In this document: positions 48,856 through 61,335 of the stretch, piece after piece | Numbering within the stretch: position 1 is the first letter of the stretch | Layout: each line of letters starts with the position of its first letter | Notes under the pieces: model-generated | Seen by the model: only the letters and a program-made list of their open reading frames with translations | What the model was told of the DNA's origin: nothing | Database searches by the model: none | Position numbers and translations under genes: made by a program | Origin: Baylisascaris procyonis | Taxonomy: Eukaryota > Nematoda > Chromadorea > Rhabditida > Ascarididae | Assembly: GCA_037389465.1 (NCBI GenBank) | Contig: JAZARR010000221.1 | Span: 5,806,501-5,870,500 of the forward strand | DNA: 64,000 nt | Direction of reading: 5' to 3'

Positions 48856-49009
48856 CCATTAACTCGGGAGGACAGCTGCTGAAAGGAGTCATGTGGAACT
48901 TCCTTCGCAGAAAGCAAAATGATTTACACGCATCAATCCTTCGTTCACATTCGGCTCCCTCATAGCCGGGATCATTTTCACAAGTCGTAAGCCCCACTGC
49001 TCGCGAAAT
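48856..49009 (-). CDS. Cysteine-rich exon candidate (possibly EGF-like)
   Basis: A 154-bp minus-strand exon with acceptor TTGCTTTGCAG and donor GTAAGC. Phase 0 is open throughout; the other two phases contain stops. The peptide has six Cys: CENDPGYEGAECERRIDAC, then SFCF and SSCPPEL. GYEGAEC followed by IDAC resembles the end of an EGF-like domain, but the usual C-x-C before GY is missing, so the domain is uncertain. Such a domain would be extracellular and disulphide-bonded. With the laminin-G-like candidate 7 kb downstream on the same strand, a matrix or adhesion protein gene is a reasonable guess, but the two exons are not shown to be joined. Confidence 0.42.
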
Positions 49010-49143
49010 CTGCAAAGCAAAATCAAACATATTTTTGTAGCCCTTCAAAACGTGCCAACGATACATGAAAACCAAAGCCGACACTGACAAAACGGTTACG
49101 TTCCGATCATTCATTTATTCTCAAATATTTCGATATTCATGAG

Positions 49144-49365
49144 AAAAGATTTTTCTATGAAAATCTCAAAGATCTATCTTATCGGTGAATTTTCTGCAAA
49201 CAAATCTTGAGCTATCACGATAGAACGCTTCATAAATCATATCAAAATTTTTTCATAAAAGATTTTTCTATGAAAACCTCAAAGATCTATCTTATCGGTG
49301 AATTTTCTGCAAACAAATCTTGAGCTATCACGATAGAACGCTTCATAAATCATATCAAAATTTTT
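49144..49365. repeat. 113-bp tandem duplication
   Basis: Two nearly identical copies, starting at 49144 and 49257 (AAAAGATTTTTCTATGAAAA). I see one substitution (AATCTC/AACCTC) and a small difference at the junction. The near-identity means the duplication is very recent. Confidence 0.95.
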
Positions 49366-49369
49366 GTTT

Positions 49370-51950
49370 AAAATATTTTTAGAATGATGAACGAAATTCG
49401 CTAAAATTCTCTAACAATATTGATGCCCTCTTTATTGCTCGTTTCAAAGAAATAGTGAACAAAACTTCTATACCAACATCAGAATGCGCTAAGAAAACCA
49501 CAAAGACGGAAACAAATAAATGAAAACACAACGGATGATACTTGTCGATGAATGGAAACAAAATGGAAAAACGAAATTCTCAGCAAATTCGGATTGCAAT
49601 TTCAGCTTTCACTATGCGTAGAAATTAGACGATCGGAATTCCCAATAGTTTTAACAATACGAATTTTTGTCTAACTGAGCAAAATAAAGAAGCACTCCCT
49701 ATTAGTTAGGATTTTAGTATTACAACGGCGTTGCTTATATACAAAACTGCCATCAATTTCACCATCAGCAATGGCTAATTGCAACTGACAGCTTGTGCGT
49801 GATATTCGCCTAAACGGATTGATTTTATACTCAATTGCCGACTATCGCCATTTATCGACAGCCGTTTGCAGCTATCAATGAGTTTGTTAGATGAAGATTA
49901 GGGCCTATTTAATTACTAATGTTATTAATATAACCTAAAGAGTATAACTTTCAGTAAATTTTACTCATCACCACCAGAAATAATACTAAAATAATATTAA
50001 CAAGGCATTTCTATGCAAAATGAATCCCGCAAATGCAAATTAATAAGTAAAAATTCGATTTTCACTCCCCTTCAATCGCATTCAGCTTTATTAATCGTGA
50101 AAACGGTCATTTGTATAAATTTACATATGAAAAGTCAGATTTTTACTGCATAAAATTTATAAACACAACTTCCATATTACATCTACAGCTTTATTACTCG
50201 TGAAGTGAGTGTTATATTAGAAAGAAATTGAATCGAATCTATCCTTGATTCGCAACATATTCATCTATGTTTATTGTCCCAATACACATAAGCACTGAAT
50301 CACCACAACATTTTGCATAAAAACAATTATTTGATAATAAATAAACGAAAGATGCTTTTTTATTTTACCTAATCCCATCGAATGGCCAATCTTCCGCTAT
50401 CACCTTTATTCATGCAATATTTTCGCCAGACTCAAGCGACCACGAAATCGTTCGAAAATGATGGATCAAAAGTGACGAAATATGGTGCAAAAGGCCATTC
50501 CATGATGTACGTTGTACTCGTAAATTTATTGACTGCAGTGTCAGTCGTTGCTACTTTACAGACAGACAGACGCATGCAGACATACACATACATACGCGCA
50601 CAAATGAAATCGCCGTAATGTGTTTTTGGACAGATGCATAAAAATTTACAAGAAAAAAAAGAATTTTACAGCAGTTCAATGCTTCAAATAATTCTGAGTG
50701 TTGAATTCACTGTAAACATAACGATAAACAAACATCAAAGTGAATATGTTAGAAATCACTAGTCAAGGACAGAAAAAAGCACACTGAGCTTTGAACATAT
50801 CACGTGCATGCATACGAGAAATACGAACTACTATAGCACCTAAACGGTACTTTTGAAGCATAAAAGACTCTTTTCTTTTGCATCGAAGATTCAGCTAAAA
50901 GCAAAAAAAAGGAAAAACACATACCTAAAACAAATGAAAGTTTGCTATTAACTGATAGAATGGCGCTCACGACCAACGTGCTCGAATTCGTTTTCTTCTC
51001 TCGCTTCCTGTCGCCGTCTCAATTGTTCCCCATGAATGATCCATAACCCTAAAATGTCTGTCAAAAGATTCAATTAAAATTAGAACTATGTTACAAATCA
51101 CTTAAAAATATTTGACGAGAGGATTATAAGCCGTGATCACTCAAAAGCTAAAATTTCAAACAACGTTGAAAGAAGCTAAATGGCAACATTTCAAAGTATC
51201 TAGATGAGCTATCGACTCGATTAGTAGCAACAAGAAACGAACAGTGGAAGTATCGGATAAGTGGGGAGGGGGAGATGAAGGCAAAATACCTTGCTAGATT
51301 CGATGTAGTGTAAATTCTTTGTGGAATTTGTGGTAGAGGCTCTCATTCAATGGCTTATGCTAGACGTATCGGAATTTCACAACTGTGATTTCAGTAGGCG
51401 GGATTTGAAACCGCGTAAGAGACATAGATACTACATACATATACCTTAGACGTCCAAAACAAAAAATAAAAAAAACGAAGTAGAAGTATGAAAGCAAGTT
51501 ATCGGAGTTAGCACGATATCCGTTTTCATAATACCACTCATTCTAGTAAACATATACATGCACTATCAATAAATGAGAAAACGTGCAATAATGCGATCAT
51601 AATTCAACACCGAAATAACTACTCATATTAGTGGCTTGCAAAGGATACACCTTTTTTCGAGCGAATATCTATAAAAAATAACATAAATAGTTGCAAAACG
51701 CCCTTCTATCAGCAAGTTTTTTAGTATTTTCAAATGTTAAATTTCTTTCTCAATTGCTGAAAAAGTAAGATGGGTTATATTCTTGAGCACCTTATGTCCA
51801 AAAAAACTTTATAAAAGTTATTGCCAAAAAATTCTATGGTTCTCATAACTATCACATATACATATGTAATGATATGGCGTGCTATAATGCGCTTTGTAAG
51901 TGAAAATTTGCATGAAAAGACAAACAAAACATATAGAAGAGAAAGACAAA
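49370..51950. other. No supported gene
   Basis: AT-rich. A 78-codon plus frame (50382-50618) and a run of CAGACAGACAG/ACATACACATACATACGC-like simple sequence near 50560-50600 are visible. Nothing has splice or domain support. Confidence 0.4.
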
Positions 51951-51954
51951 CCGT

Positions 51955-52165
51955 TGTGGAGTGGTCGTGTGCAATACGTTTGCGGAGCGAACACTGCACT
52001 CGCATTGTGAACGCCCCATATTTAGCGCTGAACGCGTCGTAGCGCGAGCGGCTGCCAAGTCGCTGCTGGCTACGGTATGCCAAGCGGCATTGTGTTCAGC
52101 GCAATCGGTAGATCTGTCGATCAGCAAGCACTCTTTGAATCACTGAAAGTAGTGCTGTCATCAAA
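51955..52165. promoter_or_regulatory. GC-rich island in AT-rich DNA, possible promoter or 5' region
   Basis: About 200 bp with many CpG dinucleotides (GAACGCGTCGTAGCGCGAGC and nearby), in sharp contrast to both flanks. Open frames overlap on both strands, which is expected of GC-rich DNA. It could be a promoter with an untranslated first exon, or a conserved exon. It lies 130 bp upstream of a plus-strand ATG with a consensus splice donor (52298). Confidence 0.3.
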
Positions 52166-52297
52166 ACGAAGGAATCTTCAAGGAGAGAAGAAGTCAGGAA
52201 GGGAGATCGAGATCGCGCTTGTAACTGATATCGCTGAAATCGGCATATCAGAAAAAAGGAGGGATGCAACAACTGATAAACACCGATAATCTAAATC

Positions 52298-52316
52298 ATG
52301 GAAGTTCAGCGGCTAA
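52298..52316 (+). CDS. Possible short first coding exon
   Basis: ATG followed by five codons (MEVQRL) and one base of a split codon, then the donor GTGAGT. It follows the GC-rich island. I could not find the next exon with confidence (an acceptor TTTTCTCTTAG near 52742 is one option), so this is only a suggestion. Confidence 0.18.
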
Positions 52317-52319
52317 GTG

Positions 52320-53675
52320 AGTCTGGTACACCGGTGCACAAATGAAAAGTATGAGGCGCAAGAACCTTTGGGTACCCTCCTAATCACATCAGAGTTTGAT
52401 CGCTGCTGCCTTATTAATTTCCTTTGCGAAAGTGGAAAAAAGCGGCGGTCGAATCAAGAAGCTCGGTCACCTTCTTTTCCGCTGTCAGATGCAATGTAAA
52501 ATCAAGCGGCGATAGAAACCACCTGACACTAATACACACTAACAACTCTTCGGACTACCCGAACTAGAAACCAAACTAGAAACAAACCAGAAACTAGAAA
52601 CCATAGACGATTCCTGCCCAAAATCTACAACATGTTTCAGAGATAATAACTTTTTAAGGATTCTTGATACCTAATGATCGTCGCAAAACCTCTAAAAGCC
52701 GTTTTCTTATCGCAACGCTGCGGAAGATCATTTTCTCTTAGCAGCATTCGCTCAATGGTCTTCACCTACCGAACAGCACCTACAACCAATAACACACTTA
52801 CCAAGCCAAATGCACAAAGAGTCCCAGAGAGATACTCAAGCAACCTGGATGAATGCTGCAGATGCTAATATTCGACGTCTTGAAGGACATCCGGGAAATT
52901 TTAACGCTAGTCGTATATGATACATTGTGCCCTGCAAGTCGGCAGAGTCAAAACATCGAAAGGCAAAGGTCATGAATAAATAATTTTTCTGCCACATTAC
53001 GCTCATTATTATCGCCTTGCCTTCAAAACTTTGGGATCGCTTCAGTCATTTTGTTGTCAAAATATTCTACTAGCTGTACTGACCGCATGCTAAGAAGTTT
53101 TTGGACTACCTCATTAAATGAAAACTGTATTCATCACTAAAAATGCACTTGCTAATGCAGCCTACAAAACATTCATCCGAAAGGAAATATGGGAAGAAAT
53201 GGAGAAATACTTTTCAACGAAATATAACTTTTTCAAAAAACTATTCTGCATCGTAGATATTGCAAACCACTTCGACACATAACAACCTGCACCAAAACAT
53301 TCAAATACGACATAATTTATTTCCCACAATCCATTGACTAAACCAATTAGTAAATCGTGAAAATACCGAGTCATTCTAGTAAACGAAGGAATTGGAGCTA
53401 GAGTAGCGGCTGTGCTTATTTATGAGAAATTTTACACAAACTATCAACTCCTTCCGCATTGTAGATTGTTCCTTTCATAGTTATCGCATTGTTCAAACCA
53501 ATGAATAAATGACAAATTAACAGAAGAAATGGAATGTGAAAAGACTATTACCACTGAGTAGTTTGCACAGACGAATATTTCAACATGACGACACACCTTA
53601 CGTTGTTTTGTTTTGCTTTTTTTGAGGCTATGCCTAATATAAGCAACGAATAAACAAATAAACACGTTCTCATAC
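52320..53675. other. No supported gene
   Basis: Short frames only. A stretch near 52565-52605 repeats CTAGAAAC/CAAACTAGAAAC three to four times. Confidence 0.4.
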
Positions 53676-53824
53676 CTGATCTGTAACCACCAGCGAGTGA
53701 TATCTATTCCATAATTGAGACTATTTGGCGCTTTGTTCTCCACGAACATCTTTTCCTGCGATTGCATAGCCACGCACACCTTAAAAATATGGTACTTCAT
53801 TCCGTAGTTCAAGTAGCATTTTAC
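53676..53824 (-). CDS. Exon candidate (YGMKYHIFKVCVAMQ...)
   Basis: A 149-bp minus-strand exon with acceptor ATCTAATATAG and donor GTATGAG. Only phase 0 is open; the other phases stop early. The peptide reads VKCYLNYGMKYHIFKVCVAM, then an EKMFVENKAP segment, and ends ITRWWLQIR. The mix of aromatic and hydrophobic residues suggests a folded domain, but I recognise none. It lies just downstream (on the minus strand) of the 57-bp array, which would then be intronic. Confidence 0.45.
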
Positions 53825-53912
53825 CTATATTAGATGAAGTTTTTTCAAGCAATGCACAGAGCAGCAAAGTCGCCTATACGTTGAGCCGATGGTTAGGCTC
53901 TGATCTCTGTGG

Positions 53913-56029
53913 AAGGCAATCAAATACAGATTAGAAGGACGACCAAAGCGACGTTGGGATGACCTTTAAAAGGCAATCAAATACACACTAGAAGGACGAC
54001 CAAAGCGACGTTGGAATGACCTTTAAAAGGCAATCAAATACAGACTAGAAGGATGACCAAAGCGACGTTGGGCTGACCTTTGGAAGGCAATAAAATACAG
54101 ACTAGAAGGATGACCAAAGCGACGTTGGGCTGACCTTTGGAAGGCAATCAAATACAGACTAGAAGGACGACCAAAGCGACGTTGGAATGACCTTTGAAAG
54201 GCAATCAAATACAGACTAGAAAGACGACCAAAGCGACGTTGGGCTGACCTTTGGAAGGCAATCAAATACACACTAGAAGGACGACCAAAGCGACGTTGGA
54301 ATGACCTTTAAAAGGCAATCAAATACAGACTAGAAGGATGACCAAAGCGACGTTGGGCTAACCTTTGGAAGGCAATAAAATACAGACTAGAAGGATGACC
54401 AAAGCGACGTTGGGCTGACCTTTGGAAGGCAATAAAATACAGACTAGAAGGATGACCAAAGCGACGTTGGGCTGACCTTTAAAAGGCAATCAAATACAGA
54501 CTAGAAGGACGACCAAAGCGACGTTGGAATGACCTTTGAAAGGCAATCAAATACAGACTAGAAAGACGACCAAAGCGACGTTGGGCTGACCTTTGAAAGG
54601 CAATCAAATACAGACTAGAAAGACGACCAAAGCGACGTTGGAATGACCTTTGAAAGGCAATCAAATACAAACTAGAAAGACGACCAAAGCGACGTTGGGC
54701 TAACCTTTGGAAGGCAATAAAATACAGACTAGAAGGATGACCAAAGCGACGTTGGGCTGACCTTTGGAAGGCAATCAAATACAGACTAGAAGGATGACCA
54801 AAGCGACGTTGGGCTGACCTTTAAAAGGCAATCAAATACAGACTAGAAGGATGACCAAAGCGACGTTGGGCTAACCTTTGGAAGGCAATAAAATACAGAC
54901 TAGAAGGATGACCAAAGCGACGTTGGGCTGACCTTTGGAAGGCAATAAAATACAGACTAGAAGGATGACCAAAGCGACGTTGGGCTGACCTTTGGAAGGC
55001 AATAAAATACAGACTAGAAGGATGACCAAAGCGACGTTGGGCTGACCTTTGGAAGGCAATCAAATACAGACTAGAAGGACGACCAAAGCGACGTTGGAAT
55101 GACCTTTGAAAGGCAATCAAATACAAACTAGAAAGACGACCAAAGCGACGTTGGGCTAACCTTTGGAAGGCAATAAAATACAGACTAGAAGGATGACCAA
55201 AGCGACGTTGGGCTGACCTTTGGAAGGCAATCAAATACAGACTAGAAGGACGACCAAAGCGACGTTGGAATGACCTTTAAAAGGCAATCAAATACAGACT
55301 AGAAGGATGACCAAAGCGACGTTGGGCTAACCTTTGGAAGGCAATAAAATACAGACTAGAAGGATGACCAAAGCGACGTTGGGCTGACCTTTGGAAGGCA
55401 ATAAAATACAGACTAGAAGGATGACCAAAGCGACGTTGGGCTGACCTTTGGAAGGCAATCAAATACAGACTAGAAGGACGACCAAAGCGACGTTGGAATG
55501 ACCTTTGAAAGGCAATCAAATACAAACTAGAAAGACGACCAAAGCGACGTTGGGCTAACCTTTGGAAGGCAATAAAATACAGACTAGAAGGATGACCAAA
55601 GCGACGTTGGGCTGACCTTTGGAAGGCAATAAAATACAGACTAGAAGGATGACCAAAGCGACGTTGGGCTGACCTTTGGAAGGCAATCAAATACAGACTA
55701 GAAGGATGACCAAAGCGACGTTGGGCTGACCTTTGGAAGGCAATCAAATACAGACTAGAAGGACGACCAAAGCGACGTTGGAATGACCTTTGAAAGGCAA
55801 TCAAATACAAACTAGAAAGACGACCAAAGCGACGTTGGGATGACCTTTGAAAGGCAATCAAATACAGACTAGTAGGACGACCACATCGACGTTGGGCTGA
55901 CCTTTGGAAGGCAATCAAATACAGACTAGAAGGACGACCAAAGTGACGTTGGAATGACCTTTGAAAGGCAATCAAATACAGACTAGAAGGATGACCAAAG
56001 GGACGCTGGTCTCATCTCTGTGGAAAGCA
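53913..56029. repeat. 57-bp minisatellite, about 37 copies, retrotransposon-like coding unit
   Basis: Units of 57 bp start at 53913 (AAGGCAATCAAATACAGA...) and run to about 56029. The last unit is 2 bp longer, and both array ends carry a variant with TCTCTGTGGAA in place of the internal ACCTTTGGAA. On the plus strand one unit reads KAIKYRLEGRPKRRWADLW, 19 codons. GRPKRRW followed by an acidic residue is typical of the C-terminal end of non-LTR retrotransposon ORF2 proteins. Many units carry TGA in place of CGA (Arg) in that motif, so the frame is not conserved. On the minus strand the array gives long but meaningless open frames. Confidence 0.93.
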
Positions 56030-56551
56030 AAAAACGTTACTAAGGCACCAATATGTTGGATAAGATAAAAAAAGAACACATTCAATCCGACCTAAAACAT
56101 ATGAAACAGAATATAAAAATTTCCCGAACACATCCGTAAGATTTATGAAGTAACAATTGGGAAAGCGCATCTAAGCAGGCGGCACAAAATGCGCTTTTGT
56201 AATCTCAGAGCAACCATAAATTGGGAAGAAATTAATAAATCGTGTGCAAAAATACACTTACATTTTAATCAAATCGACTTCTCTTAAAAGATTTCTAAAA
56301 AAAAATCCTTTTTTTCCTATACACTCGATTATAAAAAGTGATCTATTTGATTGTATGAGACGCATCAAATGTTTTAGGCACATCGTCGACGAGTCTTTTC
56401 ACAGTAGAAAATTTATATGGTCAAAAGTTTGAAACTGCCGAATAAGCAGATAAACCGATACAGACAAATAAGTTGTCACCCTAATACAACTTGAAAATGC
56501 AAATTTGAGAAAACATAAAATAAAAGGATGTAAATGGAATGGCTGACATAC

Positions 56552-56620
56552 TTGAAAACGATGCATGGATCGCATTCGGTGTGTTCTCACACAATGAACC
56601 TGATATGACGGTCGTATTGC
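56552..56620 (-). CDS. Small exon candidate with good splice sites
   Basis: A 69-bp minus-strand block with acceptor CTAATATTGCAG and donor GTATGTC. Two phases are open. The more protein-like one starts after two bases and reads NTTVISGSLCENTPNAIHAS. Its end phase does not fit 53676-53824 directly, so another exon would be needed between them. No domain recognised. Confidence 0.32.
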
Positions 56621-56624
56621 CTGC

Positions 56625-59600
56625 AATATTAGATTCCCTTAACGCATCAGGAGAATATTGCTATGACTCGGACAGCAGAAAAATAAATGATTAAATCAAT
56701 GGCGAAGGCTATCTCAAAATAAATATGTTCATGAGTAGCGGTGTTATGAGGCATTCCCCTAAGGGTTTCCGAATTGAAACTACCGGATTGGTAGACCGGC
56801 AGACAGACACATGCAAACATGTGAATCTCGGACTACACTTCTGAAGGAACTTCAATTCCCCTCCCTTCCATCTCAAGAAAGTCGTCCTCCTTAAACAATT
56901 CTTCGAATTTGTGGGATAAAAGTAACACCATCCTCAAATAACTCCCCCTCCCCCCTTAACAAGTTTATCGATGTTTTTGAGCAGAACTTGGGATTCCATC
57001 TTAAACGAAGTATCGATTCTTAGAAAAAATAATGATCGAACTTAATATACTGTATGTCGGCGGGCAAATCTGGTTAACTACAAGGGGATTTAAATAACCC
57101 AGTGAACAGAGACTGATCGACTAGTTGTCTACGTTAATCCCCATATAGCAACAGATTTGATGACTTTCCGTTCGATCATCGAGCACCGAAATATTCATCT
57201 CACATTTAAAATGGCATTGCCGCACGTCAAAACTTGGGAACAAAAGATGACCTCCCTCTCAATAAAACTTCATAAAATTGCGGGTTTTCAACGTTCCCAA
57301 CCTTATCCGATGCAATATGGTAGTGAGGTTATGCTACCATTGTGTAAAGTTATAAATTTGCATGAGCAAGCGTGCATCTACTACAAGACTGACTTCCTTA
57401 CATGTGGCTTTCAATGAATGATTTCATTGTTAGGCGACGATCAAAATCACAACAGACAAACACAGACATTTCTCAACGAATAGCCAACATGAGCCTGGAT
57501 AATCTGAACAAAAGAAAGCAGTACTAAAAGAATTGGCTTTTGGGTAATAGCAATTATTTTCACTCACTGAATAACGATAAAGACGTACCCTATATTGGGA
57601 AGAAATTCGTAAGCGGTTCGTAGCAAGTGTACCATCGCTCTCTCTAACTGTGCCGAAATTCGTGAAAAAATCGTTCCACACTTTCACTCATTAATGCATT
57701 CTGAGTCCAACCGTCTGGAAGAGTTCAAAGGCGTTAAAACAACGTCACTTCAAATGCCTATTACGCCATTTGCGTTACGCCACTAACATTTACAATTACG
57801 AATCTATAAAACGAATCTCAGTTATTGAAATTTATAGATAGGAAGAAATTTGCATAAATGCATTGCATATCGATTTGTTTAAAGGCTTATTGCATCTCTC
57901 AAATATATCATTGCAATAAGACAATCACCAACAATCTAATTTTGAATATTCCTATCATGATATCACTTATTAGTGACCTGAACGGGTACTTGAGGGCGCA
58001 ATTTCAACAATAAAATGCCAAAAGTAGTAATGAGATGACCAATTCCCTACGAGTTTATATAATAAATATAATGGATGCCCATTTCCGGTTGCTCTCAAGT
58101 ACAGTTCCAGGCATTGAATGCAACGGCCATTGAAGTACGGGATCCTGCCAGCGATTGAAGTTATTCTAATGCCCTTTTTTATTTATCACGTTACTGTATA
58201 ATTAACGGTTCACCCTTAAAACCAATTGCAGCTTCATATCCACAATTTCAACTCAACTGATGCTATTCGATTACGTCTCTAAGCAAAGGAAACATTGACT
58301 ATTGCGAATAACCAACTCTTTGATCTGCATTAATAAACAATTTTCCTTAATCAACACGAAACAAACACATCTTTCGTTCGCATTCTATTTTCTTTAAATT
58401 GTTTTCTTCGATGAAACAATTTCACCTCTTCTATTTCGCTTATTCATGCTCATCGTTTCACTTTTGCCCACATTTTTTACCCTTCCTAAAATATTTTATG
58501 CATACAAATTACCCAATATTATGCATAAAAGATCCACTCTCCTCAAAGTTTTCATACTATGCAACCAGGATATGCGCTCTTAAGAAGTGACATTAATAGC
58601 ATTAGCTATCGATTCAATTGAAGTAACGTAAGCCACTTATCAATCGACCAGCAACAACAGCAATTCGACGGATAAGGGAAACTAGCTGTCATTCAGTGTT
58701 CCAAAGATCGATCAATGGCTACCAAACGCAGTCATTAGATGGAAGCAACTCAATGGTTATAAAACAGTGATTTGATTCATTTTAAAATCAATGATCTGAC
58801 AATAAAATGCAAAGTACTAATCAAAGCACATAACGCTAGTGAGGAAAATTTAGTATAAAAGTTCACTTCGACAAAATAAAAAAATATATTGCAAGAGACG
58901 CCAAAAAAAAAATGAGTTAATAGCAAAAAAAGATGAATAATATTAGTTGCAGCTTGCGACTCATTTTTGAAAGAATTGTATATAATCGGCGAATGTGTTT
59001 TTCCACTCATTTGAAAGCACCTCACTGCGCTTTTTAGCGTTTATTAAAACAAATAGAACGCATAAGCTTGCATAGTAATCGTCCACGAGAATTTCTCAGT
59101 CCATTATGACTCAAAAAAATGTACAAATGGGTTGCATAAAATAATACATTAAACCTAACGTAATGACTATCCAATAGGCTATTTTCTTTTCGTTTTCCTC
59201 AATCCATATAAACGATACTTCTATACAACAGAGCTAATTTGCCTATCATTAAAACTTGCGTTGATTACTCTTATGACTCTATAAAGTTTTGCATAGGAGT
59301 AAACTTTGAAATAATGAAAAATGTGGGTCAAAAATTGGAAAATAGTGATGCTCTCTCATGCTAATTTCAACAAAAAATAATTCACATCGTTAAATCGAAA
59401 CCACTAACAAATAAGGGACAACTAATGAAAACGATGCATAGGCTAATAAATAAAATTACATCAACTGAGATCAAACAATCAGAAACGATTTATAATTTAA
59501 GTATCATTACAGTAACATTCATGAAAGTAATCTCAGTATATCAAGGGAAGCTTTCACATAAAAAAAAAACGGACATGAACAGATTTGCGTTAATAAAAAA

Positions 59601-61190
59601 AAACGAAACGTCGAAACATCGAAAAAATAAAATAAAGAATAAAGCAGAACAGAAAAGAAAATATCGATTAGACAAGATAAAGAAAAGAAGATAATATTTG
59701 GGAAAAAAAATTTGAATGATTTTAATGAGAGAGAGAGAGAAAAAAATAGAGCAAAAATTTTTTAAAAATGCAACGAATATGTGCTATTCATTCAACAAAA
59801 AAAAAAAGTTACCTAACATTAAAAAAAAATAAAAAATAAAAAAAATAGTAGTAGCCCATTATTGCATTCTATAACAAATATTCCAATTTTTAAAAATACA
59901 TCAACAATAAAATAAACTTAACCATATTAATTGTAAGACTCAAAAATTTGACACTATTCCATCACTGATCTTTTTGTTTAAAAAGTAACATCGAAATGGG
60001 CTCATTGACATAGTTCAAATAATCCCGAAACAACCCCTTTCCAATATATCGTTTGATATAATATTTCTTTTTTTTTTTAATATCAATCATATCAACCTAT
60101 GAGACGACGATACTGCTCTCTTACTTTTAAAATATATTCGAAAAGGGAAATAAAACAATGAAATCTATGAAAAAAGTTCGCCCAATAAGGACGAAATAAG
60201 GCATTTTTACTTTGCCCTTACTGTATATAAATCATGAATGAAGCATCAAGGAATTTTCATTTAACCATCCTCCGCCTCCCGCCTCCCCATCCACTATGGA
60301 ACCCCCCTCCCCTCCTTTTTCAACTCTCTAAATTTTCGGAGGAAAATAATAAGCCGCATCAACGAATAGATTCATTAAACATCCGACGAATGAAAATAAG
60401 CGAGGAAATTCAGTATTCATGATCCTATAATAATTCTAGGTGAATTATCAACTTATATAGGTCGCACAAGAAAAAAAACGACAGAGATATAAAATGTGTG
60501 CCGATTTGTAACATAGAAGCTTTATTTTATGCATCTGCTACATGAGCGAGTAAAACTGCCACTCGCAATGATAACCTAAATAAGATGATTATTTCAGTGG
60601 ATATAATAAATAAATAAAATTTAATTTAAAATCAAATATTTAAAAATTTTCAAATAGAATTAAAACCAAATAAAATTAAAATCCAAAAAAAAATTCAGAT
60701 AGAGAAAAATTTAAAAAATCAAGATCAAGATGAGTGCTATACAAAAATAAACACGTTAACACGGCAACTCAGGCAATTATATAAAACACTGATTTGCCGA
60801 AAACTTCAAGCAAGGCGAAAACCCTGTCAAAGACGGCACAACTCTGATTCAAAATACTGTCACACACAATGCGAAAGCTTAAGCAACAAAATAGTACCTT
60901 ATCGTATGGTACAGCATAACTGAAGTACTTCATTTGGTGAAAAAAAGCATGAAAACGCCTTAAAGCAGACAAGAGAACATATGATTCTAAATTTTCATGT
61001 GATACCCTCATAAAGTGATCTACTCCGAAATTCCCTTATTTGCTACTCTCCGAATAGGTTGGAGCTTTTATCAACAATCTTATAAGAGAAAAATATAACT
61101 GAAATAAAAGAACACACTAATTAACTACGGCTGATTAAGAACGAAGCAAAAACCGTTGAAAGAAACACAGAGCAGAACGACTCAATGCAA
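56625..61190. other. Long AT-rich stretch with no supported gene
   Basis: About 4.5 kb with A-rich runs (especially 59570-59860 and 60600-60720). The minus frame at 57430-57687 contains an exon-like piece ending at a GTACGTC donor near 57590, but no phase is open back to a good acceptor. Plus frames 57157-57417 and 59425-59694 have no features beyond composition. Confidence 0.4.
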
Positions 61191-61194
61191 ACGC

Positions 61195-61335
61195 AATAGG
61201 GTGGTTACTGTGTGTGGTACGCAGATAACCCTTAGCGTACGCTTCGCTTAACTCAGCGTATGCGTCGCTTTAACCCTAGGGAAACATACGATCCCCCATC
61301 GACTCAGCACACACTCTAGTGACCCCCATGCATGA
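61195..61335. other. GC-richer segment with imperfect 21-bp direct repeat
   Basis: AGCGTACGCTTCGCTTAA at 61234 is followed 21 bp later by AGCGTATGCGTCGCTTTAA at 61255. The surrounding 140 bp are richer in G+C and CpG than the flanks. No coding frame spans it. Confidence 0.55.

Noticed and set aside
54023..55975. Long minus-strand open frames (up to 232 codons) across the 57-bp array
   Set aside because: A repeat length divisible by three keeps any stop-free frame open. The minus-strand peptide has no recognisable features, while the plus strand carries the retrotransposon-like motif.
57430..57700. Minus-strand exon ending at a GTACGTC donor
   Set aside because: No reading phase is open from a plausible acceptor (TTGGACTCAG near 57705) to the donor.
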